Part shown: positions 1-8,686 of the stretch, in pieces | How the letters are laid out: every line of letters begins with the position of its first letter | Position numbering within the stretch: the stretch's first letter is position 1 | Assembly (NCBI GenBank): GCA_964611435.1 | Contig: CAZSXT010000017.1 | Location: 1 to 64,000, forward strand | Direction of reading: 5' to 3' | Length of the DNA: 64,000 bases | From: JAYPHU01 sp964611435 | GTDB lineage: Bacteria; Pseudomonadota; Alphaproteobacteria; Rhodospirillales; UBA2165 | The notes under the pieces: model-generated | Told to the model about the DNA's origin: nothing | The model's database searches: none | What the model saw: the letters and a program-made list of their open reading frames with translations, nothing else | Program-made: the position numbers and the translations under genes

Positions 1-490
1 GGGCCATCTTCGCCTTGGTGTAATTACGGTCCCGGTTGTTGACCGCCTTGAACTTTGAGCCGTCGATGGCCACGCTGGCTGATGTTAGTAATCCGACCCG
101 GCGACACAACTCGACAAACTGCGAACAGACCTTACGGATTGCCGGACCATTGTCCTTGCGGAAGTCTGCAATCGTTTTGTGGTCTGGGGCCAAACGCCCC
201 AACAGCCACATCACCTCAACATTCCGGTCCGCCTCACGTTCCAAACGGCGGCTAGATTGAACCAGATTGAGATACCCATAGATATAAAGCTTCAACAAAA
301 TCGATGGATGATACGACGGCCGTCCCGTTGAACGGGGATCAACTCGCTCAAACCCTAGATCACGAAGGTCCAAGCCGTCGACAAAGACATCAACCACACG
401 AACCGGACTATCTTCGTCAATAAAATCATCAAGACATTCCGGTAACAACGTCGCCTGTCTTCGATCCAACCCTTCAATAAACCGCTTCAT
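1..490 (-). CDS. IS1182-family transposase, N-terminal part (runs off window)
   Basis: The reverse strand reads open from an ATG at 490 to the left edge, giving about 163 residues that begin MKRFIEGLDRRQATLLPECL. The N-terminal half has the DUF772-type region of IS1182-family transposases (RPSYHPSILLKLYIYGYLN, then SSRRLEREADRNVEVMWL) and then the DHKTIADFRKDN block. The start of the catalytic domain follows, with the first acidic residue in the VAIDGSKFKAVN context. The catalytic remainder lies outside the window, so intactness cannot be judged. No stop or frameshift is seen in the visible part. The family call is from recognised motifs and is fairly sure. Confidence 0.85.
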   Translation of the reverse strand, partial: MKRFIEGLDRRQATLLPECLDDFIDEDSPVRVVDVFVDGLDLRDLGFERVDPRSTGRPSYHPSILLKLYIYGYLNLVQSSRRLEREADRNVEVMWLLGRLAPDHKTIADFRKDNGPAIRKVCSQFVELCRRVGLLTSASVAIDGSKFKAVNNRDRNYTKAKMA

Positions 491-545
491 CTGGAACCTC
501 ACCAATCACCATCAACGAGATTCTAACAGAAACTCAAAAACAAAA

Positions 546-566
546 CGTTTTTACACAGCCTGGGTC
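546..566. repeat. Probable terminal inverted repeat of the insertion sequence
   Basis: About 60 bases upstream of the transposase start lies CGTTTTTACACAGCCTGGGTC. Read outward-in on the reverse strand it begins GACCCAGGCTGTGTAAAAAC, which resembles insertion-sequence ends. The other end of the element is outside the window, so the repeat cannot be confirmed by pairing. The neighbouring gene begins little more than 100 bases away. Confidence 0.4.
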
Positions 567-677
567 CGAAGCGGAAATATGGCCAGCATTACAAAAATTA
601 CCGGGGGCACAAATCCGACTTTGGGCTATAGTTCCTTGATGTTCGACTTTTGCCAGAGGTTCAATTTTTACCAAACC

Positions 678-1523
678 ATGAGGTTTTGGGTGCTGGCGGC
701 CGTCATTTCGGTGTCCTCATCCGTTTTCGCCGCCGAGCCCTACCAAGGCCGTATTTTTGACGGCCACCTACACTACTGGCAGGATGCTTGGGACGCTGTT
801 GATGCTGCAACTGCACTGCGTCTTTTGGACGAAGCCGGGGTTACCGGCGCGCTCACGTCTTCTACGCCGGATGAGGGGACGTTGAAGCTGGTGCGCGAAG
901 AGCATCCCCGCGTTCAGATCGTGCCGTTTTCTAGGCCTTACGAAGTGTATACCGACAGAGCGACCTGGTTCAAAAGGCCAGATCAGTTGAGGCGCGCAGA
1001 GGAAGCGCTCGAGACGGACAAATACCCGGGGTTTGGCGAAGTGCATATCTTTTCGCCGATCAATCTCGTCAATGCGCGCGTGCAAAATTGGATTCGCCGC
1101 CTCGCCGAAAAGGGCCTCTTCTTTCACGTCCATGCGCGTCACGACGTGATCACACGAATCTTCAAGATTTCCCCCGACGTCAAGATTATTTGGGCCCATG
1201 CCGGTTTCGACACTCCCGATGTCGTCAGTCGGATTATGGACATGCATGAGAATCTTTGGGCAGACCTCTCTTTGCGTGAATTTGGAACCCTTGATGACGC
1301 GGGCATTGTCGCTGCCGATGGAATTGATCCTGGTTGGAAGGCCTTATTCCTCCGTCACCCAGACCGCTTCATGGTTGGATCGGACACGTGGAACGTTCAG
1401 CGCTGGCTCGGACTAAAAGGCATTATTGACGAGAACCGCATATGGCTTGGATATCTGCCTAGGGACGTGGCAGACCAGATCGCTCACCAAAACGGCGAAC
1501 GTTTGTTTAGCCTGTCGAAATAA
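678..1523 (+). CDS. Secreted amidohydrolase-family protein (Amidohydro_2 type)
   Basis: A TIM-barrel metal-dependent hydrolase or decarboxylase of the amidohydrolase 2 family, about 281 residues, exported to the periplasm. The ATG at 678 is preferred over one at 579 because it opens directly into a signal peptide (MRFWVLAAVISVSSSVFAAE). Metal-ligand signatures are visible: DGHLHYW near residues 29-34 (the HxH motif), FHVHARHD and WAHAGFD in the middle, and VGSDTW near the C-terminus carrying the usual Asp. The substrate cannot be deduced. The gene stands alone between an insertion-sequence end and tRNA-His, so the insertion may have displaced its original promoter. Confidence 0.7.
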   Translation: MRFWVLAAVISVSSSVFAAEPYQGRIFDGHLHYWQDAWDAVDAATALRLLDEAGVTGALTSSTPDEGTLKLVREEHPRVQIVPFSRPYEVYTDRATWFKRPDQLRRAEEALETDKYPGFGEVHIFSPINLVNARVQNWIRRLAEKGLFFHVHARHDVITRIFKISPDVKIIWAHAGFDTPDVVSRIMDMHENLWADLSLREFGTLDDAGIVAADGIDPGWKALFLRHPDRFMVGSDTWNVQRWLGLKGIIDENRIWLGYLPRDVADQIAHQNGERLFSLSK

Positions 1524-1869
1524 ACACCGAGCACAGGCAGAACAGCGCGGATCAACTCCGGATTTCCTCAGAGTTTTCTCCCAATTGATGGCGGTTTACT
1601 GCCATCGCCGACGCACGTGTCTTTACTTGATCCGTTCATTTTTCAGAAAACCTACTGTATTGGGACATGCCTGTATGGCGACTTCTGGCCACCAACCGCC
1701 CACTGAGGGGCACGCATTAAATTTCAGCCTCAGCGATAAGCGGACATATTCAACCGTCCGCCTTCCGGGCTGGTCTCCGCTTTAAATTGGTCGAGGACAC
1801 CGATCAAAACGGGCGCACTTCCCCAAAATAAAAAAGGGCCTGGCCGACTGACCAAACCCGAGAGGAAAA
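1524..1869. other. Intergenic region with no recognised gene
   Basis: About 345 bases between the amidohydrolase stop and tRNA-His. Open frames here are short and lack ribosome binding sites or recognisable products. No repeat, hairpin terminator with a T-tract or known RNA was recognised. Confidence 0.4.
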
Positions 1870-1946
1870 TGGGGCGAATGAGGGGACTCGAACCCCCAAC
1901 CCCCGGCACCACAAGCCGGTGCTCTAACCAGTTGAGCTACATTCGC
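1870..1946 (-). tRNA. tRNA-His (GTG anticodon)
   Basis: On the reverse strand the acceptor stem GCGAATG (1946-1940) pairs with CATTCGC. The D-arm begins TAGCTCAACTGG, the anticodon stem CCGGC/GCCGG encloses loop TTGTGGT (anticodon GTG), and the T-arm carries GGTTCGAGTCCC. Base 1947 supplies a G at position -1 opposite C73, and the CCA end (1872-1870) is encoded. So this has the standard bacterial G-1:C73 histidine identity, not the G-1-lacking form found in some alphaproteobacteria. Confidence 0.96.
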
Positions 1947-2086
1947 CACAAGGAGGCGACTGTGTAGACCCACTCTCGCACAGGGTCAAGCGTGCGGCAC
2001 GCCGATTTCGACCAAAATTTTACGCGATGTTAAACCCGCTGTGGCAGGAATAGCCGACCGGTCCATCAACAGGCTATAACGGCATT

Positions 2087-3223
2087 ATGGGATACGAAGG
2101 GTTCGCCTTTTCCGAGGAAACCTCGGACCTCAGCGACGCGGAATTCGAGCGCGCGCTCGAGGTGCTGGCCATGGTCGCCAAAACCATCGAGCTTCGCGAC
2201 CGCATGGCCGAGGCCGATCCGCACGCCGCCAAGATATTCCTGCCCGATGAAGGCTGGCATCCGGACAGTCAGCCGTCGTTCGAACTCGACGGTTCAACCA
2301 AGAACGCCCAGACATCTTATGCCCTATTGGCCAGCGGCGACCGGGACATCATCCGCAAGATGCGGCTCTATGGCCATGCTTATACGGGCTATCAACTGGC
2401 GACCCTGGAGTTCGCACAAAAGCGGCCTTGGTTGTCGAAAAAGCTGCCGGACAATTGGGATGAAATCCTGTCCTTTCTGGCCGGCCCGCCGGATCAGTCG
2501 GTGTTTGACTATGCCGCCGTCGCCAATGCCCTGCCGCCGGAGCTCCGCGCCACGCCGCCCCGCAAATTCGGCGAGATCGGCTGGATCATGGACGGGGTGA
2601 TCGTCAACGACGACACCTACGCCTATCTGGAGCGGCTATGCCTGATGGCGGAGAACAGGCTGATCACGCGATTACAGGATCGCCTGGCGCAGAACGGGCA
2701 TCTGAAAATCGTCGAGATCGGCGGCGGCTATGGCGGTCTCGCCTATCACCTGCTCAACTTCTTCGGCCAGAAGGTCCATTACGGCATCATCGACATCCCG
2801 GAATCCCTGGCCTTCTCCGGGATATATTTATCAACAATGTTTCCGGACCTGCCGGCTGAGATCGCCACGACCGCCGAGGCGCGGCTCAATTTTGAAAATC
2901 CGGGCATGTCGTTCATCCCCAACATGATTTACCGGGAAACGCTGGCCGGTGCGGGACCGGTTGATCTGGTGATCAACACCCTGTCGTTGTCTGAAATGTC
3001 CGACGCGCAGATCAAGGATTACTGCGGCGGCGTGCAGACGCTTATCGGGAACACCGGCCTGTTCTTCGAGCAGAACCACCAGACCGATCACCGTGGCCCC
3101 GGCGGTTTTCTGGTGGACTATTTCACCAACCTGAAGAAGTGCGAGACCAATATCCTGCCGGAGAGCTTCCCCGAACGGCGGGGCGACGCCAATCTCTGGG
3201 TCAACGCGGGTTTTGCCGAGTGA
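2087..3223 (+). CDS. Putative sugar O-methyltransferase (SAM-dependent)
   Basis: 378 residues, first gene of a five-gene coupled set. A Rossmann-type SAM site is visible as VEIGGGYGGLAYHLLN around residues 209-224, followed by an acidic strand end in HYGIIDIPES. The upstream half is helical with no clear motif. Overall it resembles the putative sugar O-methyltransferase family found in polysaccharide loci. A TATAAC at 2075-2080 lies only 6 bases before the ATG, so the transcript could be leaderless; no strong Shine-Dalgarno is seen. The stop overlaps the GTG start of the next gene. The acceptor sugar is unknown. Confidence 0.7.
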   Translation: MGYEGFAFSEETSDLSDAEFERALEVLAMVAKTIELRDRMAEADPHAAKIFLPDEGWHPDSQPSFELDGSTKNAQTSYALLASGDRDIIRKMRLYGHAYTGYQLATLEFAQKRPWLSKKLPDNWDEILSFLAGPPDQSVFDYAAVANALPPELRATPPRKFGEIGWIMDGVIVNDDTYAYLERLCLMAENRLITRLQDRLAQNGHLKIVEIGGGYGGLAYHLLNFFGQKVHYGIIDIPESLAFSGIYLSTMFPDLPAEIATTAEARLNFENPGMSFIPNMIYRETLAGAGPVDLVINTLSLSEMSDAQIKDYCGGVQTLIGNTGLFFEQNHQTDHRGPGGFLVDYFTNLKKCETNILPESFPERRGDANLWVNAGFAE

Positions 3224-4209
3224 CTGGTCCTACCCGGCCCAAAGTCCTTTTCATCTCTGAGAAATGGACGGATTGTAATCCCGCCGAGGACCTTTCGAGC
3301 GCCCACCACAATTTCATTGCGTCACTTAAGGCGACGAACCTTACCGACATCGCCACCTGTTTTTTTGATGAATCCGCGGTGCAGACAGGCCGGCACATCA
3401 ACGAGACTTTGTCTAAAACCTGCCAAGATGAAAAACCGAACCTAATCGTCCTCAAAATGGTGCGGGGCACCGACCTAAACCCCTCCCCGCAAGCTCTACA
3501 ATCGATCCGCGATACGCTCGGCATCAAGATTGTCTCCGTCTACGGTGATACGTTCGACGATTTTGCCGTCCGCTGGATGGAGGAGTATGCATCAAGTGTC
3601 GATGTAAGCATCGTGCAGGATTGCTATTCCAACTATCCGGCCAAGGTCGCCGCGCCGGAAACCTATATGGATGCCTGGACACCACAGGACCCGGCTGTTT
3701 TCCGAGGCAATGGCGGCGAGCGGCCCATTGATGTGAGCTTTGTCGGCCGGGTACAGCGCTACACCTCGCGGAAACTCTATCTGTCCTTGCTGCAAGAAGC
3801 CGGCATCGAGGTCATGATCGCCGGCGGTGTCTCGGAGGCCGAGCTGCCCATCGCTGACTATGCAGAGATCATGCGCCAATCCAAGATTACGCTTAATTTC
3901 TCCCACCCGGTGTTTGATGAGCCCAATTACCAGTGCAAGGGCCGGACCGTGGAAGCCACCCTTTGCGGCGCGCTGCTGATCGAGGATCAAAATCCGGAAA
4001 CCGTGAAATGGTTCGCCCCCGGCAAAGACTATGTGGATTTCAGCGACGAACGGGATTTGGTCGAAAAAGTCCGCTATTATCTGGATCACCCGAACGAACG
4101 AACACAAATCGCCGGCCACGGCCACAAAACCGTGACGGAGAGGTACAACGCTGATCGCTACTGGAAAATGGTTTTTAATCGGGTTTGGCCAGACTTGTTT
4201 GAGGAGTAG
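3220..4209 (+). CDS. CgeB-like glycosyltransferase
   Basis: About 329 residues. A GTG at 3220 overlaps the upstream TGA and starts VTGPTRPKVLFISEKW, which fits the family better than the longer in-frame extension from 3139. The C-terminal half has the pattern of the spore-protein-like (CgeB) glycosyltransferase group: DVSFVGRVQRY, the SKITLNFSHPVFDEPN segment, KGRTVEATLCGALLIEDQNPE, and a final region ending in ERYNADRYWKMV. Such enzymes transfer nucleotide-sugar residues to glycans or proteins. Its place between methyltransferase genes suggests it adds a sugar that neighbours then modify. Donor and acceptor are unknown. Confidence 0.7.
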   Translation: MTGPTRPKVLFISEKWTDCNPAEDLSSAHHNFIASLKATNLTDIATCFFDESAVQTGRHINETLSKTCQDEKPNLIVLKMVRGTDLNPSPQALQSIRDTLGIKIVSVYGDTFDDFAVRWMEEYASSVDVSIVQDCYSNYPAKVAAPETYMDAWTPQDPAVFRGNGGERPIDVSFVGRVQRYTSRKLYLSLLQEAGIEVMIAGGVSEAELPIADYAEIMRQSKITLNFSHPVFDEPNYQCKGRTVEATLCGALLIEDQNPETVKWFAPGKDYVDFSDERDLVEKVRYYLDHPNERTQIAGHGHKTVTERYNADRYWKMVFNRVWPDLFEE

Positions 4210-4215
4210 GTCCGG

Positions 4216-5361
4216 TTGAATTTTCATGTATTCACCTTGGTTTGGGGCACCCCCTTCGTCCGGAAGTATGTGGAACTCGCCCTGCCCTTCCAGATGATGC
4301 CCGGGAACCTGCCGGCCTTGGCGCAGGACCATCGTGTCATCTACCACCTCTATACGGACCGGGACTCCCGCCCCGCCTTTGACCCCGAGATCAATGCGCT
4401 GGAAGAGATCGTCGAGGTGCAGTTTCATGAGCTGGAAGAATTGACCGATGGAACCCGGCACCTATTAGAAGCCGCCGCCGCCCTGAAAGCCCCGGAATAC
4501 AAGTACTTCATCCAGAAATTTTGCGTCCGCGATTGCGCAAAACGCGCCGCCGATGAAGACGCGCTGGTGCTGCTGGATTCCAATTTTGTGGTTGCCGACG
4601 GCGGCCTGGGCCGGCTGGCGGGGTTTTGGGATCAGGGCGTGCGCGGGGTCATGGTCAATGTGCTTCGCAACACGGAAGCCGCGTTTGTCGACAAATGGTG
4701 GTTGAATTCGGCATCTGTCGGCCCCCGTGACCTGTTCGACCATGCGCGGGACCATTTTCACCCCTTACACGATTCCTATTTCATCGACTCATCGGCCCCA
4801 ACCTCCTATCCCATCCAGGTATGCTGGCCCGTGGACGGCGGGCAGGTGTATGGCCGGTCCTTTTTACCCCACCCGTTGATGATCCCGGTGCGCCCCGCCA
4901 TTCAGGCCTATCAAAGCACCATGGACTACGATTTGACCCTCCGGGTCTGTGACGACGACGAGATCACGGTGATTTCGGACTCCGACGAAATTCTTGTCTG
5001 CAAATTCTCCGACCCTGGCCATCAGTCGGCGTTCGAGCCCGGCCAGCCCCTCACGCCGGAAAATTTGGCGCTGTTTATTCTCACCAGCACCCACAACCGC
5101 CATCGCCGTTTTGCGGCGGTGGGCAACAGATTTCGGGGAAGCCATGACAGCGGCAATTGGGATCAAATTGAGCCGCAAGCCGAAAATTTCATTGAAATGG
5201 CCTATCAGGAAGTAGACCGGATCATTTCCCTCGGTCCGCAGCTGGACGCCAGATTTTTGATGTATATTAAGTCTTATTTAGGGCCTATTGAGGATTATAT
5301 GTCCCCTGAAATGGAACCCGCAGAATTGCGCAACCTGACAGGTGAGAACACCAGCCCATGA
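4216..5361 (+). CDS. Hypothetical protein of the glycan module (possible glycosyltransferase-like)
   Basis: 381 residues starting at TTG 4216, six bases after the previous stop, with GAGGAG (4201-4206) as ribosome binding site. No better start lies nearby. The N-terminus (NFHVFTLVWGTPFVRKYVELALPF) and the DALVLLDSNFVVADGGLG block, an acidic strand end followed by a glycine-rich turn, are reminiscent of a GT-A nucleotide-sugar fold, but no diagnostic motif was found. There is no signal peptide or membrane segment, so it is probably cytoplasmic. It ends by overlapping the next ATG by four bases. Its role in glycan decoration is inferred from context only. Confidence 0.5.
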   Translation: MNFHVFTLVWGTPFVRKYVELALPFQMMPGNLPALAQDHRVIYHLYTDRDSRPAFDPEINALEEIVEVQFHELEELTDGTRHLLEAAAALKAPEYKYFIQKFCVRDCAKRAADEDALVLLDSNFVVADGGLGRLAGFWDQGVRGVMVNVLRNTEAAFVDKWWLNSASVGPRDLFDHARDHFHPLHDSYFIDSSAPTSYPIQVCWPVDGGQVYGRSFLPHPLMIPVRPAIQAYQSTMDYDLTLRVCDDDEITVISDSDEILVCKFSDPGHQSAFEPGQPLTPENLALFILTSTHNRHRRFAAVGNRFRGSHDSGNWDQIEPQAENFIEMAYQEVDRIISLGPQLDARFLMYIKSYLGPIEDYMSPEMEPAELRNLTGENTSP

Positions 5362-6293
5362 GACAAGCCACGGCCTTTCCTGACCGCGCCCAACGTCTGG
5401 ACGATATCGCCGCTCATATGGACGTGCGGGAGAACTATCCGCTCCTCAAGACCGCCCGGCTGGACCCCGCCGCCTACAAGCGCCTTCGTAACGCGGTTAA
5501 CCTCTATCTCTATACCTGCCTCGACAATTTCTACGGCGATCAGAGCTTTGATCTGAACGAGAACCTGTTTGACACCTGTGCCGAAGCGATCACGGGCCTG
5601 CCCAACATCACTCCGAACGGCCTGGTGCTGCCGAAAAAACCCACCTACCTGGCCTACAATTTGATCCACGCCACCGTAGCCGACATTTTCAGCGGTTTGG
5701 GATTACAGGCCCATATCCAAAGCATTCATGCGCCGATCAACATCCGCCTCGTCAACGGTACGCCAAATCCGGCGATCGACGGCCGCCCCCGGGCGTCCGC
5801 CAAGATGCACAGCGACATGTGGGCGGGCGAACCGGCCAACGCCGTGATGGTCTTCCTGCCGGTATTCGGTGAATACGGCAAGATCGGGGTGAAATGGATT
5901 GAACCCCGCCACTTTCCCTCGGACCTTATGCGCCCGCTGGAGGATTTCGACGAGGGCAAACACCTGATCGACGGCGGGCGCGAATACGACGCAGCCTTTA
6001 ATCCAGGCGATATCGTCCTGGCGGACCCCTATCTGATCCACGCAACCCAGAAAAACGCCCAAGGTCTGCGGCTTTCCATCGACTTTCGCTTCCTAACCGC
6101 GCAAAGCCTGGAGAGCGATGCACCGGCGCCCGGCACTCGCAACCGGAACTATCTAGACTATGACGCCTGGGCGGATATCGGCAACGGCCGTATCCTCACC
6201 ACCGAAGCCCCCCTCGCGCCGTTCGAGGGCGAGGATGTGGCGACCAGCAACGAGTACGCAGCGCCGTTCGAGATCAAAGCTTTAGATGACTGA
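5358..6293 (+). CDS. Putative Fe(II)/2-oxoglutarate oxygenase-like protein
   Basis: 311 residues. The core contains an HSD triad-like segment (SAKMHSDMWAGEP, about residues 150-162). Downstream are DPYLIHATQKNAQGLRLSIDFRF with a second His and an Arg about ten residues later. This is the spacing expected of HxD...H...R double-stranded beta-helix oxygenases of the phytanoyl-CoA dioxygenase or StrG type. If so it could hydroxylate or epimerise a sugar. It overlaps its upstream neighbour by ATGA and the next gene by eight bases, implying translational coupling. The enzyme class is inferred from motif order only. Confidence 0.45.
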   Translation: MRQATAFPDRAQRLDDIAAHMDVRENYPLLKTARLDPAAYKRLRNAVNLYLYTCLDNFYGDQSFDLNENLFDTCAEAITGLPNITPNGLVLPKKPTYLAYNLIHATVADIFSGLGLQAHIQSIHAPINIRLVNGTPNPAIDGRPRASAKMHSDMWAGEPANAVMVFLPVFGEYGKIGVKWIEPRHFPSDLMRPLEDFDEGKHLIDGGREYDAAFNPGDIVLADPYLIHATQKNAQGLRLSIDFRFLTAQSLESDAPAPGTRNRNYLDYDAWADIGNGRILTTEAPLAPFEGEDVATSNEYAAPFEIKALDD

Positions 6294-7230
6294 AACGCCG
6301 TTCGATCAATCCATCAGCATGGCCGAGGTGGCGGTGATGCTGAACCTGCCTGACGCCGATGTCGAGGCCGTGGTGGATCCGGAAGACCTGGATGGACTTG
6401 ATTACCGCGACCTGACGGCCGAAGAAACCGCCGCGCTGCAAGACCGGATTGACGAGATATTGACTGACGAAACCATCTCCGCCGCCGGTCACGACGCCCT
6501 GCCCCGTTGGCAAAAAGGCTGGGGCGAGGTGTTGGAGGGCGTGCGCCGGGACGGCGTCTCCATGGCGACCCTGACCCCTCAATATTTCCACCACGACACG
6601 TTCCGCTATCGCGGACGCTATATCCGTGCCGCCACCCCGGATTTCGAGCAGCACCTCTACGCCGTCTTCAAGGCCGTCATCTTCGAGAAATACCTTTCGG
6701 ATGTAAGCCATATTGCGGAATTGGGGTGCGGCACCGGGGGGAACCTCTTCGCCCTCGCCCACCATTTTCCGGACAAGCGGCTTACGGGGTGCGACTGGGC
6801 GGAACCGTCTCAGGCGCTTATCCACGAGATCAACGCCTCCCTCGGCACCCATATCGCCGGCGTCAATCTCAACCTACTCACCATGGAGGGCTGGGACTTG
6901 GTGGAATCGGGGCCCGGCACCGGTATCCTGACCCTACACGCGCTGGAACAAATCGGCGCTGATCACGGGCTTCTGCTAAGCGCTATCCGCGCCGCCCGGC
7001 CCGACATCTGCGTGCACCTGGAGCCTATTGCCGAACTCTATGATACGAGCCTAAAATTTGATCTGAACGCTCTTAATTATCATAACAAACGTAATTATTT
7101 ATCTGGATTTTATGATAAATTAAGTGAACTGGAAACCGAGGGCCGGGTCGAGATTATAAAGGCCCACCGCACCGGCTTCGGCTCTACCTTCCAGGAGGCC
7201 TACTCACTCATCGTCTGGCGGGTGGTTTAG
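6286..7230 (+). CDS. Class I SAM-dependent methyltransferase
   Basis: 314 residues, last gene of the coupled set. Motif I is clear in IAELGCGTGGNLFALAHHF (about residues 144-162), followed by LTGCDWAEPSQ as the motif II acidic end. An N-terminal stretch of about 85 residues is acidic and helical. The coding segment around 7050-7130 is markedly AT-rich compared with the rest, which may mark mosaic ancestry. The substrate is unknown; with the first gene it gives the cluster two distinct methyltransferases. Confidence 0.7.
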   Translation: MTETPFDQSISMAEVAVMLNLPDADVEAVVDPEDLDGLDYRDLTAEETAALQDRIDEILTDETISAAGHDALPRWQKGWGEVLEGVRRDGVSMATLTPQYFHHDTFRYRGRYIRAATPDFEQHLYAVFKAVIFEKYLSDVSHIAELGCGTGGNLFALAHHFPDKRLTGCDWAEPSQALIHEINASLGTHIAGVNLNLLTMEGWDLVESGPGTGILTLHALEQIGADHGLLLSAIRAARPDICVHLEPIAELYDTSLKFDLNALNYHNKRNYLSGFYDKLSELETEGRVEIIKAHRTGFGSTFQEAYSLIVWRVV

Positions 7231-7247
7231 GGGCGTCGCTCGCCGCT

Positions 7248-7308
7248 GTTTATCTTGTGCGTCGCCCCCGAGTTGGAACCAACGTCAGTTGGGGCCAAGT
7301 CTCGGGGG
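7248..7308. repeat. Dispersed palindromic repeat, family 1, copy 1
   Basis: Outer arms CCCCCGAG (7265-7272) and CTCGGGGG (7301-7308) enclose a second stem CCAAC-GTCA-GTTGG. The same sequence, with an extra inner hairpin, recurs at 9318-9402. It lies between two convergent genes and could end transcription from both sides, although it has no T-tract. Confidence 0.7.
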
Positions 7309-7340
7309 TGACACGTGATAGAGGCTGGAGACCTAACCCC

Positions 7341-8498
7341 TCACGCAAAATGCGCGCGGAGTTTCTCCAAGGCCGCATCCAGCAATGAGTCCTGTTTGCA
7401 GTAGCAGAACCGCGCATAGTGGTTCACATCGCCATCTTGGTAAAAAGCGCTAAATGGCACGGCAGCCACGCCAGCCTCGGTGGTGATGTGCCGGCAGAAG
7501 TCTTCATCGTTGCCATTGAAACCCAACGGCCGGAAGTCGGTGGTGAGGAAGTACGTCCCCTGGCTATCCATCACCCCGAAACCGATGTCCGCCAACCCCT
7601 GTGCCAGCCGATCCCGCTTGGCTTGCATGTCCGCGCCTAAGCCCCGGAAATAGCTTTCGTCCTTACCCAGCCCGTACGCCACGGCGCGCTGCAGATTGGG
7701 TGGCGTGGTGAAGGTCAAGAACTGGTGCGCCTTAGCCGCCGCCGTGATCAGCGGCGCCGGGCCCACGGAATAGCCGACTTTCCAGCCGGTCATGGAAAAC
7801 GTCTTGCCGGCGGAGCTGATGCGGATGCAGCGCTCCCGCATGCCCGGCAGGCTCATCAAGGGAATATGGTCGCGCCCGTCGTAGACCAGATGCTCGTAGA
7901 CCTCGTCGCAAATTGCGTAGGCGTCGTGCTTGATGACTAGTTTGGCGATGAAGTCCAGTTCGTCCCGGCTGAACACCTTGGCCGACGGGTTCATCGGCGT
8001 GTTGATCAAAATCAGCTTGGTCTTGTCGGAAAACGCCGCTTCCAGCGCCTCATAGGGCAGTTCCCAATTCGGCGGTTCGACCCGGACAAGTTTCGGAATA
8101 CCGCCGGCGCGGCGCAAAATGGGCAGATAGCTGTCATATAGCGGCTCAATCATCACGGCCTCGTCGCCCGGCTCGATCAGGCCGAACAGCGCCGCTGACA
8201 AAGCCTCCGTTGCGCCGGAGGTGACGATGGTCTCGGTTTGCCAGTCGATATCCAGGTCATAGAAATGATTGTTGTGGGCGGCCGTGGCCTGGCGCAATTC
8301 CGGGATGCCCATCATCGGCGGGTACTGGTTGGGCCCGCTATTGGTCGCGTCTGCGGCGGCGGCCAGAATGTCATCCGGGCCGTCCGTATCCGGGAAGCCC
8401 TGGCCCAGATTGATCGCCTGATGCTCGTTGGCAAGCGCCGACATCACCGTAAAAATTGTCGTGCCGTATTCCGACAGAATTGGATTAAAGTCTTTCAC
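7341..8498 (-). CDS. Pyridoxal-phosphate aminotransferase, class I/II
   Basis: 385 residues. A GTG at 8498 is preferred because GGGGG lies seven bases upstream and the N-terminus (VKDFNPILSEYGTTIFTVMS) then matches the family; a TTG at 8528 would add ten unlikely residues. Fold-type I features are present: VTSGATEAL, the INTPMNPSAKV segment, the CDEVYEHLVYDG block with the PLP Asp and Tyr, and the Schiff-base lysine in SSAGKTFSMTGWKVG (Lys232). It is closest in appearance to methionine, kynurenine or glutamine-type aminotransferases. Exact substrate uncertain. Confidence 0.85.
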   Translation of the reverse strand: MKDFNPILSEYGTTIFTVMSALANEHQAINLGQGFPDTDGPDDILAAAADATNSGPNQYPPMMGIPELRQATAAHNNHFYDLDIDWQTETIVTSGATEALSAALFGLIEPGDEAVMIEPLYDSYLPILRRAGGIPKLVRVEPPNWELPYEALEAAFSDKTKLILINTPMNPSAKVFSRDELDFIAKLVIKHDAYAICDEVYEHLVYDGRDHIPLMSLPGMRERCIRISSAGKTFSMTGWKVGYSVGPAPLITAAAKAHQFLTFTTPPNLQRAVAYGLGKDESYFRGLGADMQAKRDRLAQGLADIGFGVMDSQGTYFLTTDFRPLGFNGNDEDFCRHITTEAGVAAVPFSAFYQDGDVNHYARFCYCKQDSLLDAALEKLRAHFA

Positions 8499-8686
8499 GG
8501 AAACGCCCCCGAAAGTGTAAACCAGCAAGCATCATATCAAACCGCCTATCCCCGCCGCAAAACCTCTCTTTCCCAAAAATATTCTGGACGAATATTTTCA
8601 CGCCTTCATGAGAAACGATCCTCCGCCCACAACGAGGAGGGCTCTCTTGTCTGTCATGTAGATGAAAAGTGCGCTAGATACCCGCT

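Noticed and set aside
36..260. Plus-strand open frames over the insertion-sequence end
   Set aside because: They are antisense to a clear transposase reading on the other strand.
3592..4461. A 289-codon reverse frame across two genes of the glycan module
   Set aside because: It overlaps strongly supported genes and shows no family features.
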